DNA from: Planctomycetota bacterium
Lineage (GTDB): Bacteria; Planctomycetota; Planctomycetia; Pirellulales; UBA1268
NCBI GenBank assembly: GCA_003669605.1
Contig: QWOP01000043.1
Location: forward strand, 21,130 to 85,129
Length of the DNA stretch: 64,000 nt
Direction of reading: 5' to 3'
The notes under the pieces were generated by a model. The model did no database searches. It was given only the letters and a program-made list of their open reading frames with translations, and was not told the DNA's origin. Shown piece by piece: positions 8,858 to 17,936 of the stretch. A program made the position numbers and the translations under genes. The stretch's first letter is position 1. Each line of letters begins with the position of its first letter.

Positions 8858-9883
8858 ATGCAGCGATCGATCACGTGCCCCTCGCTCATCGGAGCCCGCC
8901 GCGCTTTGCCACTGGCCGTGGTGATCGGTGTCTGCCTGATGACGCTTGCCATCACGCCTGCCGCCGCGGCGGACGGTGACCAGCCCCTCCAGCCGTACCA
9001 GAAGGTCGGCGGGGAGGTGGCTGGGTCGCTGAAGTGCATTGGCTCCGACACGATGAACAACCTCGTCGCCCTGTGGGTCGAGGGATTCAAGAAGTCGTAT
9101 CCAGGAGTCCGCGAGGGGATCGAGGGAAAGGGTTCGGCCTCGGCGCCGCCGGCACTCACCGAGGGCACCGCCACCTTCGGGCCGATGAGCCGTGACTGGA
9201 AGCCTTCTGAGATCGACGCCTTTAAGCAGAAACATGGCTATCCACCGGCGGTTGTGCCGGTGGCCATCGACATGCTCGCTGTCTTCGTCCACAAGGACAA
9301 TCCGCTCACGAGCCTGTCGCTCGAGCAGGTCGACGCCATCTTCTCCAAGAACCGCACCGGCGGCGGCAAGTCTGACATCCGCACCTGGGGTGACCTGGGC
9401 TTGGAGGGGGAGTGGAAGAATCGGCCGATCAGCCTCTACGGTCGCAACGCTACCAGCGGCACCTACGGCTACTTCAAGGAGAACGCATTGTTCAAAGGCG
9501 ACTTCAAGCCGACCGTGAAGGAGCAACCGGGCAGTTCTGCAGTCGTGCAGGCTGTGGCTAGCGATATCGCCGGCATCGGCTACAGCGGTCTGGGATACTC
9601 AACCGCTGACGTCCGCGCCGTGCCGCTGTCGCTCAAGACGGGCGACGATCCGGTGCCCACCGAGGCACAGTTCGCCTACAGCGGCGACTACCCGTTGGCC
9701 CGCTTCCTCTACTTGAGCGTCAACCACAAGCCCGGCTCCGCCCTCGACCCGCTCCGCCGCGAATTCCTCCGCTATGTCCTCTCCGCCGACGGCCAAGCCG
9801 ATGTCAAGAAAGATGGCTACCTGCCGCTCACCGGTGCGGTGGCCAAGAAGTCCCTCGATGGCGTCGGGGCCGGTGCTCGCTGA
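8858..9883 (+). CDS. pstS: phosphate ABC transporter, periplasmic phosphate-binding protein
   Basis: Captures phosphate outside the inner membrane and delivers it to PstC/PstA. The 341-residue product starts with a Sec signal peptide (basic start, hydrophobic LPLAVVIGVCLMTLAI, cleavage after TPAAAA). Binding motifs of the PstS-like family: KCIGSDTMNNL, GPMSRDWKPSE and RNATSGTYGYFKE. The start at 8858 has GGAG eight bases upstream; an earlier in-frame ATG at 8627 would place about 77 unconserved residues ahead of the signal peptide. It is the first gene of pstSCAB-phoU. Confidence 0.93.
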   Translation: MQRSITCPSLIGARRALPLAVVIGVCLMTLAITPAAAADGDQPLQPYQKVGGEVAGSLKCIGSDTMNNLVALWVEGFKKSYPGVREGIEGKGSASAPPALTEGTATFGPMSRDWKPSEIDAFKQKHGYPPAVVPVAIDMLAVFVHKDNPLTSLSLEQVDAIFSKNRTGGGKSDIRTWGDLGLEGEWKNRPISLYGRNATSGTYGYFKENALFKGDFKPTVKEQPGSSAVVQAVASDIAGIGYSGLGYSTADVRAVPLSLKTGDDPVPTEAQFAYSGDYPLARFLYLSVNHKPGSALDPLRREFLRYVLSADGQADVKKDGYLPLTGAVAKKSLDGVGAGAR

Positions 9884-9985
9884 TACTGGGCTTTGAGTCC
9901 GCGGGATTTCGCCTCGGGCGCCCGTGGAGAGAGCCCTGCTTGTTTGAAGTTCCCGGTCCGACTCTGGTCGTGGCGGCGTCCGGAA

Positions 9986-12658
9986 ATGTCTTCCCAACAA
10001 AACCTCACCGGAAAATCCCGCCGCCGCGTCACCAAGCCGGGGGTCCGTTTTGGCGATGCGCTGGCACGGGGCGTGATCACGGCCGGAGGCATCGGGACAA
10101 TCGCCGCGGTGCTGATGATGGGGGTGTTTCTCCTGGCGGTGGCGTTGCCACTGTTCCGCCCGGCCAGGGTGAGCGAACTGCACCGGGCGGGCTTTGATAT
10201 GGCGGAAAGCGGTACCGACGGTGTCGCGGCCAGCGGAACGGGTCCCGGACAGCCCGCTCCGATCGCGCTGGGGGCCGACGAAACCGGCGTTGTCGGCTGG
10301 TATCTCGATCTTGCTGCCAAGCGGATGCGGCTCTTCGACATCGCCGGTGGCAGAGTGCTCATCGATCGCCGGCTCCCCGAGGGAGAGTTTCAAGGCGCCA
10401 CAGCGCTGCGGGTTCTGCCGGGGGGAACGCTCGCCGCCGTTGGGTATGCGGATGGATCGTTTCAGACGGCGCGGATTGGCGTGGAATCGTCGTTCGTCCC
10501 GGAGGCTGAGGTGCCTGCCGACGTCCATCCGCTGCCGGTGGGGGGGACGCGGGTGGAAGAAACCGGCATCCTTTTCCACGACGAACCGAACCGCTATTCG
10601 CGGATCGCCATCCTCGCTGCCGCAGAGGGAGAGCCGTCGCGGAATCTCAGCGGGCGGGTGGTCGACATCGACGTCACCACACTTTCCGGGGGACCGCTGC
10701 TCGCGGCGGTCGATGCCGGTGGGGTGATCCGCGTCGAGACGGTGTCGTCGAAGCGGAACATGCTTACCGATACGGTCGTCACCACCCGCAAGGGAGCGAC
10801 GATTCCAGCGGAGGATGCGGTGGGGTCTGTTCCGCCGTTCCGGGCTGCGTTCGTACGCGTTTCCGAACTCGGCGACCAGTTGTGGGCCATCGCGGCCGAT
10901 GGGCGAGGCCAGCGGTATGCGATCCGCGCCATCGAGTCACCGCGATTGATGGAGACGTTTGCCGCCGGTGAGGGCCAGGCGGTGACCGCCGTCGCCCGTC
11001 TGTTCGGAGGCAATTCCCTGGCGGTGGCCGATGCCGGTGGCACCGTGCGGGTGTTCTTCACGTCGCGGCAGCCCGCCGCGGCCGCAGAGGACGGACTGGA
11101 AGTTGTGGCCGCGAAGCGGTTCGACCCCCTCGGTCCCGCCCAGCCGGCGGCCGTAACGGCGATTGCCCCCTCGCCTCGATCACGGTTGTTTGCCGTCGCG
11201 GATGCCCGGGGGATGGTACGGCTCCTCCAGTCGACCAACCAGTCGGAGATCCTCGGTGTCGAGTCGATCGGGAGCGAGCGACTCGCAAGCCCGCCGGTGG
11301 GGCTGGCGCTGGCCGGCCGCGAGAAGACGCTGCTGGCCGCTGACGCCAACACCGTCGTCTCCTGGGGATTCGATGTCGGGTATCCGGAGGTCACGCCGGC
11401 CTCGCTCTTTGGACGGGTGTGGTACGAGAATTACCCGCTGTCGGTCCACGCCTGGGAGACCACTGGCCATGAGGCATTCGAGTCGAAGTTTGGCTTCGTG
11501 CCCTTGGTCTGCGGCACGATTAAAGCGACGCTCTACGCGATGCTCTTCGCCACGCCGGTGGCCATCCTGGCGGCGATCTTTTCCAGCCAGTTCCTCCATC
11601 CCCGCTGGCGGTCGAGGGTCAAGCCTGTCGTCGAGATGATGGCCAGCCTGCCGAGCGTGGTGCTGGGGTTCATGGCGGGGCTGATTCTGGCGCCGCTGGT
11701 GGAGAATGGTTTGACGACGGTGATCAGCGCGTTCTTCGTCGTCCCACTGGTTCTGCTGGTCGGCGCCCATCTCTGGCTACTGCTGCCGGTCGGTTGGAGG
11801 ATGAGGCTGGCGGCGTGGCGATTTCCGATCATCGGTCTGGTGGGACTCCCGCTGGGCGCTGGCGCTGCTTGGGCCCTCGCACCGCTGCTGGAGAGCTGGC
11901 TGTTTGCCGGCGACCTGCGGGCCTGGCTCGATGGCCGCGGCGGCAGCGGCATCGGTGGCTGGGTGCTGGCGCTGTTGCCACTGGCGGCGGTCTGTACGGC
12001 AGTCTTCTGCAGCCGGGTGGTGAATCCGTGGCTGCGGACAGTGAGCCGGGGGTGGACGTCGCGCCGTGCGGCATTGGTGTCGCTGCTGGTGTTCCTCGCT
12101 GGAGTGGTGTTGACGGTGTTCTTGGCGCTGGCAGCAGGGACTTTTTTTGACAGTCTGCGGATGGATACCCGTGGTGGTCTCCTCGGCAGTTATGTGCAGC
12201 GCAACGCCATGATCGTCGCCTTCGGAATGAGTTTCGCGATCATCCCGCTGATCTTCACGATTGCCGACGATGCCCTCTCCAGCGTGCCCGACCATCTCCG
12301 CAGCGCTTCCCTGGGGGCTGGCGCCACCCCCTGGCAGACGGCGATCCGCGTCATTGTTCCGGCCGCCACCAGCGGCATCTTCTCCGCGGTGATGATCGGT
12401 CTGGGGCGGGCCGTGGGGGAGACGATGATCGTGCTCATGGCGGCTGGCAATACGCCGATCATGGACTGGAACCTGTTCAACGGATTCCAGACGCTCTCGG
12501 CAGCCATTGCCACCGAACTCCCCGAGGCGGCGCGGGGGAGCGCCCACTACCGGGTGCTGTTCCTGGCAGCGCTGACGCTGTTCGCGATGACGTTCGTGCT
12601 CAATACGGCCGCCGAGATCATCCGCGAGCGTTTTCGCCGGAGGTCGCATGAGCTCTGA
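9986..12658 (+). CDS. pstC: phosphate ABC transporter permease with large extracytoplasmic insert
   Basis: Membrane subunit of the phosphate importer. At 890 residues it is nearly three times the length of a classic PstC. After a first membrane helix (IAAVLMMGVFLLAVALPLF, about 40-58) comes a roughly 400-residue region of repeated short strands (for example LPGGTLAAVGYADGSFQ, GGNSLAVADAGGTVRVF, SRLFAVADARGMVRLL) that reads like a WD/beta-propeller facing the periplasm. The permease domain follows from about residue 510, with the EAA-type loop LRSASLGAGATPWQTAIRVI and GRAVGETMIVLMAAGN. Its stop overlaps the pstA start. Extended PstC proteins are known in some bacteria; the propeller is an inference from repeat spacing. 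Confidence 0.9.
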   Translation: MSSQQNLTGKSRRRVTKPGVRFGDALARGVITAGGIGTIAAVLMMGVFLLAVALPLFRPARVSELHRAGFDMAESGTDGVAASGTGPGQPAPIALGADETGVVGWYLDLAAKRMRLFDIAGGRVLIDRRLPEGEFQGATALRVLPGGTLAAVGYADGSFQTARIGVESSFVPEAEVPADVHPLPVGGTRVEETGILFHDEPNRYSRIAILAAAEGEPSRNLSGRVVDIDVTTLSGGPLLAAVDAGGVIRVETVSSKRNMLTDTVVTTRKGATIPAEDAVGSVPPFRAAFVRVSELGDQLWAIAADGRGQRYAIRAIESPRLMETFAAGEGQAVTAVARLFGGNSLAVADAGGTVRVFFTSRQPAAAAEDGLEVVAAKRFDPLGPAQPAAVTAIAPSPRSRLFAVADARGMVRLLQSTNQSEILGVESIGSERLASPPVGLALAGREKTLLAADANTVVSWGFDVGYPEVTPASLFGRVWYENYPLSVHAWETTGHEAFESKFGFVPLVCGTIKATLYAMLFATPVAILAAIFSSQFLHPRWRSRVKPVVEMMASLPSVVLGFMAGLILAPLVENGLTTVISAFFVVPLVLLVGAHLWLLLPVGWRMRLAAWRFPIIGLVGLPLGAGAAWALAPLLESWLFAGDLRAWLDGRGGSGIGGWVLALLPLAAVCTAVFCSRVVNPWLRTVSRGWTSRRAALVSLLVFLAGVVLTVFLALAAGTFFDSLRMDTRGGLLGSYVQRNAMIVAFGMSFAIIPLIFTIADDALSSVPDHLRSASLGAGATPWQTAIRVIVPAATSGIFSAVMIGLGRAVGETMIVLMAAGNTPIMDWNLFNGFQTLSAAIATELPEAARGSAHYRVLFLAALTLFAMTFVLNTAAEIIRERFRRRSHEL

Positions 12659-14306
12659 CCCGCACCGGCCGCGGAGACAACGCTCGGCACACGCAAGCCT
12701 CGCGGCCCACGGGGAGCCGTGGGTCTGGCTCACCGGCGGCGCGCTTTCGCTGTCGGTGGCGATGATCGTCGGGCTGCTGGGGTTCATCGTCAGTCAAGGG
12801 ATCGGCACTTTCTGGCCCCGGCCGCTGGAACTGTTCGAAATCAGCGATGACCGCCGGGCTTTGGGGGAGATCACCGCGGAGGAAGCGGCTCCCGACGGCA
12901 CGCGCCGCCGTCTGGTGCGGACGGCCAACTTCGAAATCACCGGCCGGCATTTCGAGTGGTTGGCCGACGGCGAAGTAACGGCGGTCACGCGGCCCCCACA
13001 GGCTACCGTCGTCGAGCGGCTGGAGGGGGGGCGGTTCCATGGCCTGCCGCTGCGAGTCCTCAAAGGGGAGGAGACTCTCGCCGAGGGCGATCAAGCGTTT
13101 GCGGAGTTTGCCAGACTGCATCCGGATGTCCGCCGTCGGATCCGCGCGGTCTGGCAGATTGACAAGCAGGACCGGGGGATTCTGCAGCGGCGCCTGCGGG
13201 CAGCGAGACTGGCAGTGGTGAGCGCGGAACTGTCCGATGGACGCGACACGAAAGCCTGGCAGAAGGCGCATGCCGATGAGGAGAAGCAACGACGGGAGAT
13301 CGATGGGGCCGAGCAGGTCCTCAACGAACAGACAGCGCGCTTGCGCGGTGCCAACGAGGGACTGGGGTTTGAGTTCGCCACGGCGGGGGGCGAGAGGGTC
13401 GTGCTGCCATTGGCCGACATCGTCCGCGCCTGGCAGCCCAACCGGCTCTCGCTGGCTGAGAAGATGGGCGTCTACGCATCGCGGTGGGGGGAATTCCTCT
13501 CCGACGATCCCCGCGAGGCCAACAGCGCCGGCGGCGTCTTTCCGGCCATCTGGGGCACGGTGGCGATGACGCTCATCATGGCATTGCTGGTGGCTCCTTT
13601 CGGCGTTCTGGCGGCGCTCTACCTCCGCGAGTACGCCTCGCGCGGACCACTCACGGCCGCCGTTCGGATCGCCATCAATAACCTCGCCGGCGTGCCCAGC
13701 ATCGTCTACGGCGCCTTCGGACTGGGGTTCTTCTGCTACGTGCTGGGCGGATCGATCGACAGCCTGTTCTTCCGACCGGCACTGGTGGCCGATGGCCAGC
13801 CGACGTTTGGTACGGGGGGGCTGTTGTGGGCGTCACTGACGCTGGCCCTGCTCACGCTGCCGGTGGTGATCGTGGCCACTGAGGAAGCGCTCTCCGCGGT
13901 GCCCAACTCGATGCGCGAGGGCTCCTACGCCTGTGGGGCGAGCAAGTGGCAAACGATCCGCCGCATCGTCCTGCCGCGGGCGCTGCCGGGGATCATGACG
14001 GGGCTGATCCTGGCGATGGCCCGGGGGGCTGGCGAGGTGGCGCCGCTGATGCTTGTGGGGGTGAAGAAATTGGCGCTCGATCTGCCGATCGACAGCTCCT
14101 TTCCGTTTGTCCACCCGGAACGGGAATTCATGCACCTGGCCTATTTGATCTACGATGTCGGCTTCCAGAGCCCCAACAGCCAGGCCGCCAAGCCGATGGT
14201 GTTCACCATCACCTTCCTGCTGGTGGCGATCATCGCCTTGCTCAACGTGACGGCGATCTGGATCCGCGGCCGGATCAAACGCCGCTACGTCTCCCAACAG
14301 TTCTGA
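12648..14306 (+). CDS. pstA: phosphate ABC transporter permease with periplasmic coiled-coil insert
   Basis: Second membrane subunit of the phosphate importer, 552 residues against about 300 for classic PstA. After the first helix (LSLSVAMIVGLLGFIVSQGI, about 30-49) lies a roughly 230-residue hydrophilic insert; residues about 165-235 (rich in Arg, Glu, Ala and Gln, for example KAHADEEKQRREIDGAEQVL) should form a coiled coil. The permease domain starts near residue 300 (IWGTVAMTLIMALLVAPFG) with EAA loop MREGSYACGASKWQTIRRIV and RGAGEVAPLMLVGV. The ATG at 12648 overlaps the pstC stop by 11 bp and has GGAGG upstream, supporting translational coupling. Confidence 0.92.
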   Translation: MSSDPHRPRRQRSAHASLAAHGEPWVWLTGGALSLSVAMIVGLLGFIVSQGIGTFWPRPLELFEISDDRRALGEITAEEAAPDGTRRRLVRTANFEITGRHFEWLADGEVTAVTRPPQATVVERLEGGRFHGLPLRVLKGEETLAEGDQAFAEFARLHPDVRRRIRAVWQIDKQDRGILQRRLRAARLAVVSAELSDGRDTKAWQKAHADEEKQRREIDGAEQVLNEQTARLRGANEGLGFEFATAGGERVVLPLADIVRAWQPNRLSLAEKMGVYASRWGEFLSDDPREANSAGGVFPAIWGTVAMTLIMALLVAPFGVLAALYLREYASRGPLTAAVRIAINNLAGVPSIVYGAFGLGFFCYVLGGSIDSLFFRPALVADGQPTFGTGGLLWASLTLALLTLPVVIVATEEALSAVPNSMREGSYACGASKWQTIRRIVLPRALPGIMTGLILAMARGAGEVAPLMLVGVKKLALDLPIDSSFPFVHPEREFMHLAYLIYDVGFQSPNSQAAKPMVFTITFLLVAIIALLNVTAIWIRGRIKRRYVSQQF

Positions 14307-14359
14307 AGTATCATTGCCGGCGGAATCGCCGTTCCTAGTTGCCTGCCGACGAGCCGCCC

Positions 14360-15277
14360 ATGAAGCCCCCTTCGCCGGCCCCCATCAACAGCAGTGCCGG
14401 GAAGCCGGCGGCACCTGAGAAGATCGGCGCGGCCACTGGCAGGCAGCCCGTTGCTGACCGGTTGGCCACCGTTGCTGCCGGGGGGCAGGTGCCCGCTGAG
14501 GTCCATGATCTGGTGCGCCGCGAGCCGGCCGTCCTTGAGATCGACCAGTTCAATCTCTGGTACGGCACGAAGCAGGCGCTGCACGCGGTCAGTATGCCGA
14601 TCCCGCATGGCAAGGTGACGGCGCTGGTGGGCCCGAGCGGCTGCGGGAAGTCGACGCTGCTGCGGAGCGTCAACCGGCTCAACGACTTGGTGCCGAGCGT
14701 CCGCATCAGTGGCGACATGCGATTGAACGGTGACTCGATCTACGATCCGCGGATGGATGTCATTGAGTTGCGGAAGCGGATGGGGATGGTCTTCCAGCGT
14801 CCCAACCCCTTTCCGATGAGCATCTACGAGAACGTCGTCTACGCCCTGCGGATCGACGGTGAATCAAACCGCGGGGTGCTCGACGAGGTGTGCGAGACGA
14901 GCCTCCGGGGAGCGGCGCTGTGGGATGAGGTCAAGGACCGGCTCAGCGACAGCGCCTTGGGCCTCTCCGGCGGTCAGCAGCAGCGGTTGTGTATCGCCAG
15001 GGCGATTGCCGCAGAGCCCGAGGTGCTGCTCCTCGACGAGCCTTGTTCAGCGCTCGATCCGATCGCCACCGGCAAGGTCGAGGATCTGATCCAGGAACTC
15101 CGCGGACGCTACTCGGTGCTGATCGTGACCCACAACATGCAGCAGGCGAGCCGCTCCAGCGACTACACTGCTTTCATGTACCTTGGCCGTCTCATTGAGT
15201 ACGGCCCGACGCCCGACATCTTCACCAAGCCAGTGCTCCGTGAGACCGAGGCCTATGTCACGGGCCGATTCGGCTGA
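14360..15277 (+). CDS. pstB: phosphate ABC transporter ATP-binding protein
   Basis: ATPase that powers PstSCA. Walker [10 protein letters not shown], the PstB-typical [15 protein letters not shown] and [16 protein letters not shown], signature [16 protein letters not shown], Walker [13 protein letters not shown], and switch His in VTHNMQQA are all present. The 305-residue call uses the ATG at 14360; a TTG at 14339 would add seven residues. The first 60 residues before the ATPase core are Pro/Ala-rich and not conserved. The next gene, phoU, starts 23 bp after its stop. Confidence 0.95.
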   Translation: MKPPSPAPINSSAGKPAAPEKIGAATGRQPVADRLATVAAGGQVPAEVHDLVRREPAVLEIDQFNLWYGTKQALHAVSMPIPHGKVTALVGPSGCGKSTLLRSVNRLNDLVPSVRISGDMRLNGDSIYDPRMDVIELRKRMGMVFQRPNPFPMSIYENVVYALRIDGESNRGVLDEVCETSLRGAALWDEVKDRLSDSALGLSGGQQQRLCIARAIAAEPEVLLLDEPCSALDPIATGKVEDLIQELRGRYSVLIVTHNMQQASRSSDYTAFMYLGRLIEYGPTPDIFTKPVLRETEAYVTGRFG

Positions 15278-15300
15278 CGGTGTCCGGTGCGGAGGATTCC

Positions 15301-15960
15301 ATGACCCGCCACATCCAGCGTCAAATCGAAGGCCTCAAGGAGAAGATCCTCCGCGTCGGCACGCTGGTGGAGGAGGCAATCTCCAAGTCGATCTCGGCGG
15401 TCATCAACCGCGACGTTGCCCTGGCCCAACGGGTGATGGCCAGCGACGAGGCGATCGATCGGATGGAGGTGGAGGTCGAGGAAGAGTGCCTCAAGATCCT
15501 GGCGCTGTACCAGCCCGTGGCGGCCGATCTGCGGTTTGTGGTGGCCGCGTTGAAGATCAATAACGATCTTGAACGGATGGGCGATCTCGCCAAGAACATC
15601 GCCAAGCGGGTTTCCCAACTCGCCGGTGCCACCGAGGTGGAACTGCCGCCGGAGATTCGCACGATGGCCATTCAGGCCGAGGAAATGGTGCGGAACTGCT
15701 TGGAGGCGGTGGTCAACGCCGACCCGGTCCTGGCGCGGAGGATCCGCGAACAGGATGATGCCGTCGATGAGGCCCGGCAGCGGATCCGTCGTCGCGTGCT
15801 GGCGGGGATCAAGGAACACCCCGAGAGTGTCGAGAGCCTGCTGCGCGTCAACTCCATCACCAACAACATCGAGCGGGTGGCCGACATGGCCACCAACGTG
15901 GCCGCGGATGTGATCTACATGGTCGAGGGGGAGATCATCCGGCACCGGATCGACGAATGA
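15301..15960 (+). CDS. phoU: phosphate signalling / transport regulator PhoU
   Basis: Three-helix-bundle protein that damps phosphate uptake and links Pst to the Pho two-component system. The 219-residue product shows the two PhoU repeats with E/D-x-x-x-D-type metal clusters: DEAIDRMEVEVEEE, RFVVAALKINNDLERMGDLAKNIAK, and in the second half DDAVDEARQ with SITNNIERVADMATNVAADV. The ATG at 15301 has GGAGG nine bases upstream. It closes the pst operon; no PhoR/PhoB genes follow. The 247 bp after it (to 16207) contain no supported gene. Confidence 0.95.
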   Translation: MTRHIQRQIEGLKEKILRVGTLVEEAISKSISAVINRDVALAQRVMASDEAIDRMEVEVEEECLKILALYQPVAADLRFVVAALKINNDLERMGDLAKNIAKRVSQLAGATEVELPPEIRTMAIQAEEMVRNCLEAVVNADPVLARRIREQDDAVDEARQRIRRRVLAGIKEHPESVESLLRVNSITNNIERVADMATNVAADVIYMVEGEIIRHRIDE

Positions 15961-16207
15961 GCCTCTCGGCGGAGCCCGAAGGGGAAACGGCCGCTTTCCC
16001 CAGCGGGATCTGTCGTGGGTCCTGCGGAAAAGAGCCGGTTGCCCGCAGGGAAATGGCGGTGGGCGACCGTGCTGCCGCCGTGGTACGCTCTCCCCTGCCC
16101 CCCGGTCGATATGCCGCTCCCGGGGGTGCGGAACGGATGGCGGTGCCGGCATCACACGCCGCGCACCGGCCCACGGCCTCCGTTTTCGCCACGCGGCGGT
16201 GATTCCC

Positions 16208-17770
16208 ATGAGAGCAGGTCGCGACATGCCAGTGCGGAGCGATGTTCCCCCAGGCGAAGGAGGGACGCCTGTCGCTGCCCGGAGGCGTGGGCGCCGCGCC
16301 CCTTGGCTGCCGTGTTGGACGGCAGTGTCATTGGCTGTGTGGGTGTGTGCCGCAGCGGCCCCGCTCCGCGCCGAGGACCCAGTGCTTGTCAACATCACCG
16401 GACCGCTGGCTGCCAAACTGGGGGAGAAGGTGTCGTTCGAGGTGGAACTGGTGAACCGCTCCGGACGTCCCCTGCAGGGGCTGCGCGTGATCGATTATTT
16501 CGACAGAGGCTTTCATCATGCGGCATCGGCCAGTCCCATCGAACAGAAGGGGACGATCGACATGGCTGCCGGGACGAGTCGGCGCATGCAGTTGGAATTC
16601 TTCACCGATGAGCCCGGCCGGCAGTGCCACCGCGTCGAGATCCTCGATCAGGCGCATAATTTCATGGGTGGGGCCACCGAGTGCGTGATGGTCACCCCAC
16701 CCACCGCTCCGGCGGTGGCAGCCGCCCCGCCGGCCCTGGCTTCATCGATTCCGCCCCCAGTCGTTCCCCCCGCACCGGCGTTTGCACCGGCTCCGGTTCC
16801 GGCTCCCGTTTCAGCGCCTGTCTTCGCGCCTCCGGTGGCGACAGTTCCACCACCGGTGGCGCCGCCGCTTGTCGCTCCGGCCGTCGCGCTGCCGCTGGCA
16901 GCCGCCGCCCCGGTGATGGTGCCGCCGAGCCCGACGCTCGCCCCCACCGCGGCGCTGCCAGGCAGCCCTTCCCTGCCCCCCCCGCTCAGGACGGCGCCGA
17001 CCGTGCCGTCTTTGCAATTGGGGATGTCGGGACCGGGCGAACTGACAAGTGGTGGCGTGGGGGAGTTTGTCGCCACCGTCCGCAACATCGGCGCGGTCCC
17101 CTCCGGGCCGACGAGTCTGGAGTTCGACTGGGATCCCGCCTATTCGGCGCTCGAGGCTTCAGACGGCTACGTACTCGGTACCAATTCAGTCTCCTGGACG
17201 CTGCCGCCGATGGAGCCGGGGGGGCAACTCCGCCGGCAGATCAACCTCCGCGCCCAGGCCACCGCTGGACTCCGCGCCGGGCAGGCCTCGCGGGCCTGCG
17301 TCCGAGGTGTCCTCAATGAGTCGGTTGGCGGAGTGATGTTTGCCGATGAGTCGTGCGTTCTCGTCCGGTCGAATGCCCCGGCGCTCCGCTCGCCGCGAGA
17401 AACGGGACTCCGGATCAGCGTGGCGGATCTCGAGGATCCTGTGCAGACTGGTGGGGCAACGACGCTCGTGTGCACTGTCAGCAACAACGGCGCAGCCCCC
17501 ACCGGACGGCTCAAGGTGGTTGTCACGATCCCCGAACAAGCCCGGTTGGTGGGGGATCCAAACCCAGCACGGGTGGTGGTTGAGGGACGGACGTTGATCT
17601 TTGACTCCGTGGCCCCGATCCAGCCTGGCGGCCACGCGTCTTTCGAGATGACCTACAGGATTTCGCCGGGCGTTACTGGCGCCCGTGCCACCGCGGTGGC
17701 GACCGTGTCTGGGGCGGATCTGGAGGGGAGTTTGGAGGCGGACTGCACGACAACCTTTCTGGGGCCGTAG
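16208..17770 (+). CDS. exported protein with DUF11-like (conserved repeat) domains
   Basis: A 520-residue exported protein. A twin-arginine-like basic stretch and hydrophobic segment (about 30-50, ending LRAED) form a signal peptide. Three Ig-like domains resembling the DUF11/'conserved repeat' family follow: residues about 55-150, 270-370 and 390-515, each with the pattern of asymmetrical strands and phrases such as VNRSGRPLQGLRVIDYFD, VATVRNIGAVPSGPTSLEFD and CTVSNNGAAPTGRLKVVVTI. Between the first and second lies a roughly 100-residue linker almost entirely Ala, Pro and Val. Likely a cell-surface or envelope structural protein. Start codon uncertain (GTG 16199, ATG 16208 or ATG 16226). Confidence 0.7.
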   Translation: MRAGRDMPVRSDVPPGEGGTPVAARRRGRRAPWLPCWTAVSLAVWVCAAAAPLRAEDPVLVNITGPLAAKLGEKVSFEVELVNRSGRPLQGLRVIDYFDRGFHHAASASPIEQKGTIDMAAGTSRRMQLEFFTDEPGRQCHRVEILDQAHNFMGGATECVMVTPPTAPAVAAAPPALASSIPPPVVPPAPAFAPAPVPAPVSAPVFAPPVATVPPPVAPPLVAPAVALPLAAAAPVMVPPSPTLAPTAALPGSPSLPPPLRTAPTVPSLQLGMSGPGELTSGGVGEFVATVRNIGAVPSGPTSLEFDWDPAYSALEASDGYVLGTNSVSWTLPPMEPGGQLRRQINLRAQATAGLRAGQASRACVRGVLNESVGGVMFADESCVLVRSNAPALRSPRETGLRISVADLEDPVQTGGATTLVCTVSNNGAAPTGRLKVVVTIPEQARLVGDPNPARVVVEGRTLIFDSVAPIQPGGHASFEMTYRISPGVTGARATAVATVSGADLEGSLEADCTTTFLGP

Positions 17771-17936
17771 CTGGCCCTGGAGTGGCTTTTCAGAAAATGA
17801 GCCGGTCGTTCGACCCTGCCGTTCGAGCCAGGCGATGTTCGGCCCCGCCCCCTGCAGTCGTCACGACCCTCGTTCCTGGTAGGCCTGCCGCAGTGATCGC
17901 CTCCCAGAGCCGATCTCTCCTCGGGAGGCGAGTGGC

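Noticed and set aside
15961..16207. Possible small gene between phoU and the DUF11-like gene
   Set aside because: The only frame of note is short, without ribosome site or conserved residues.
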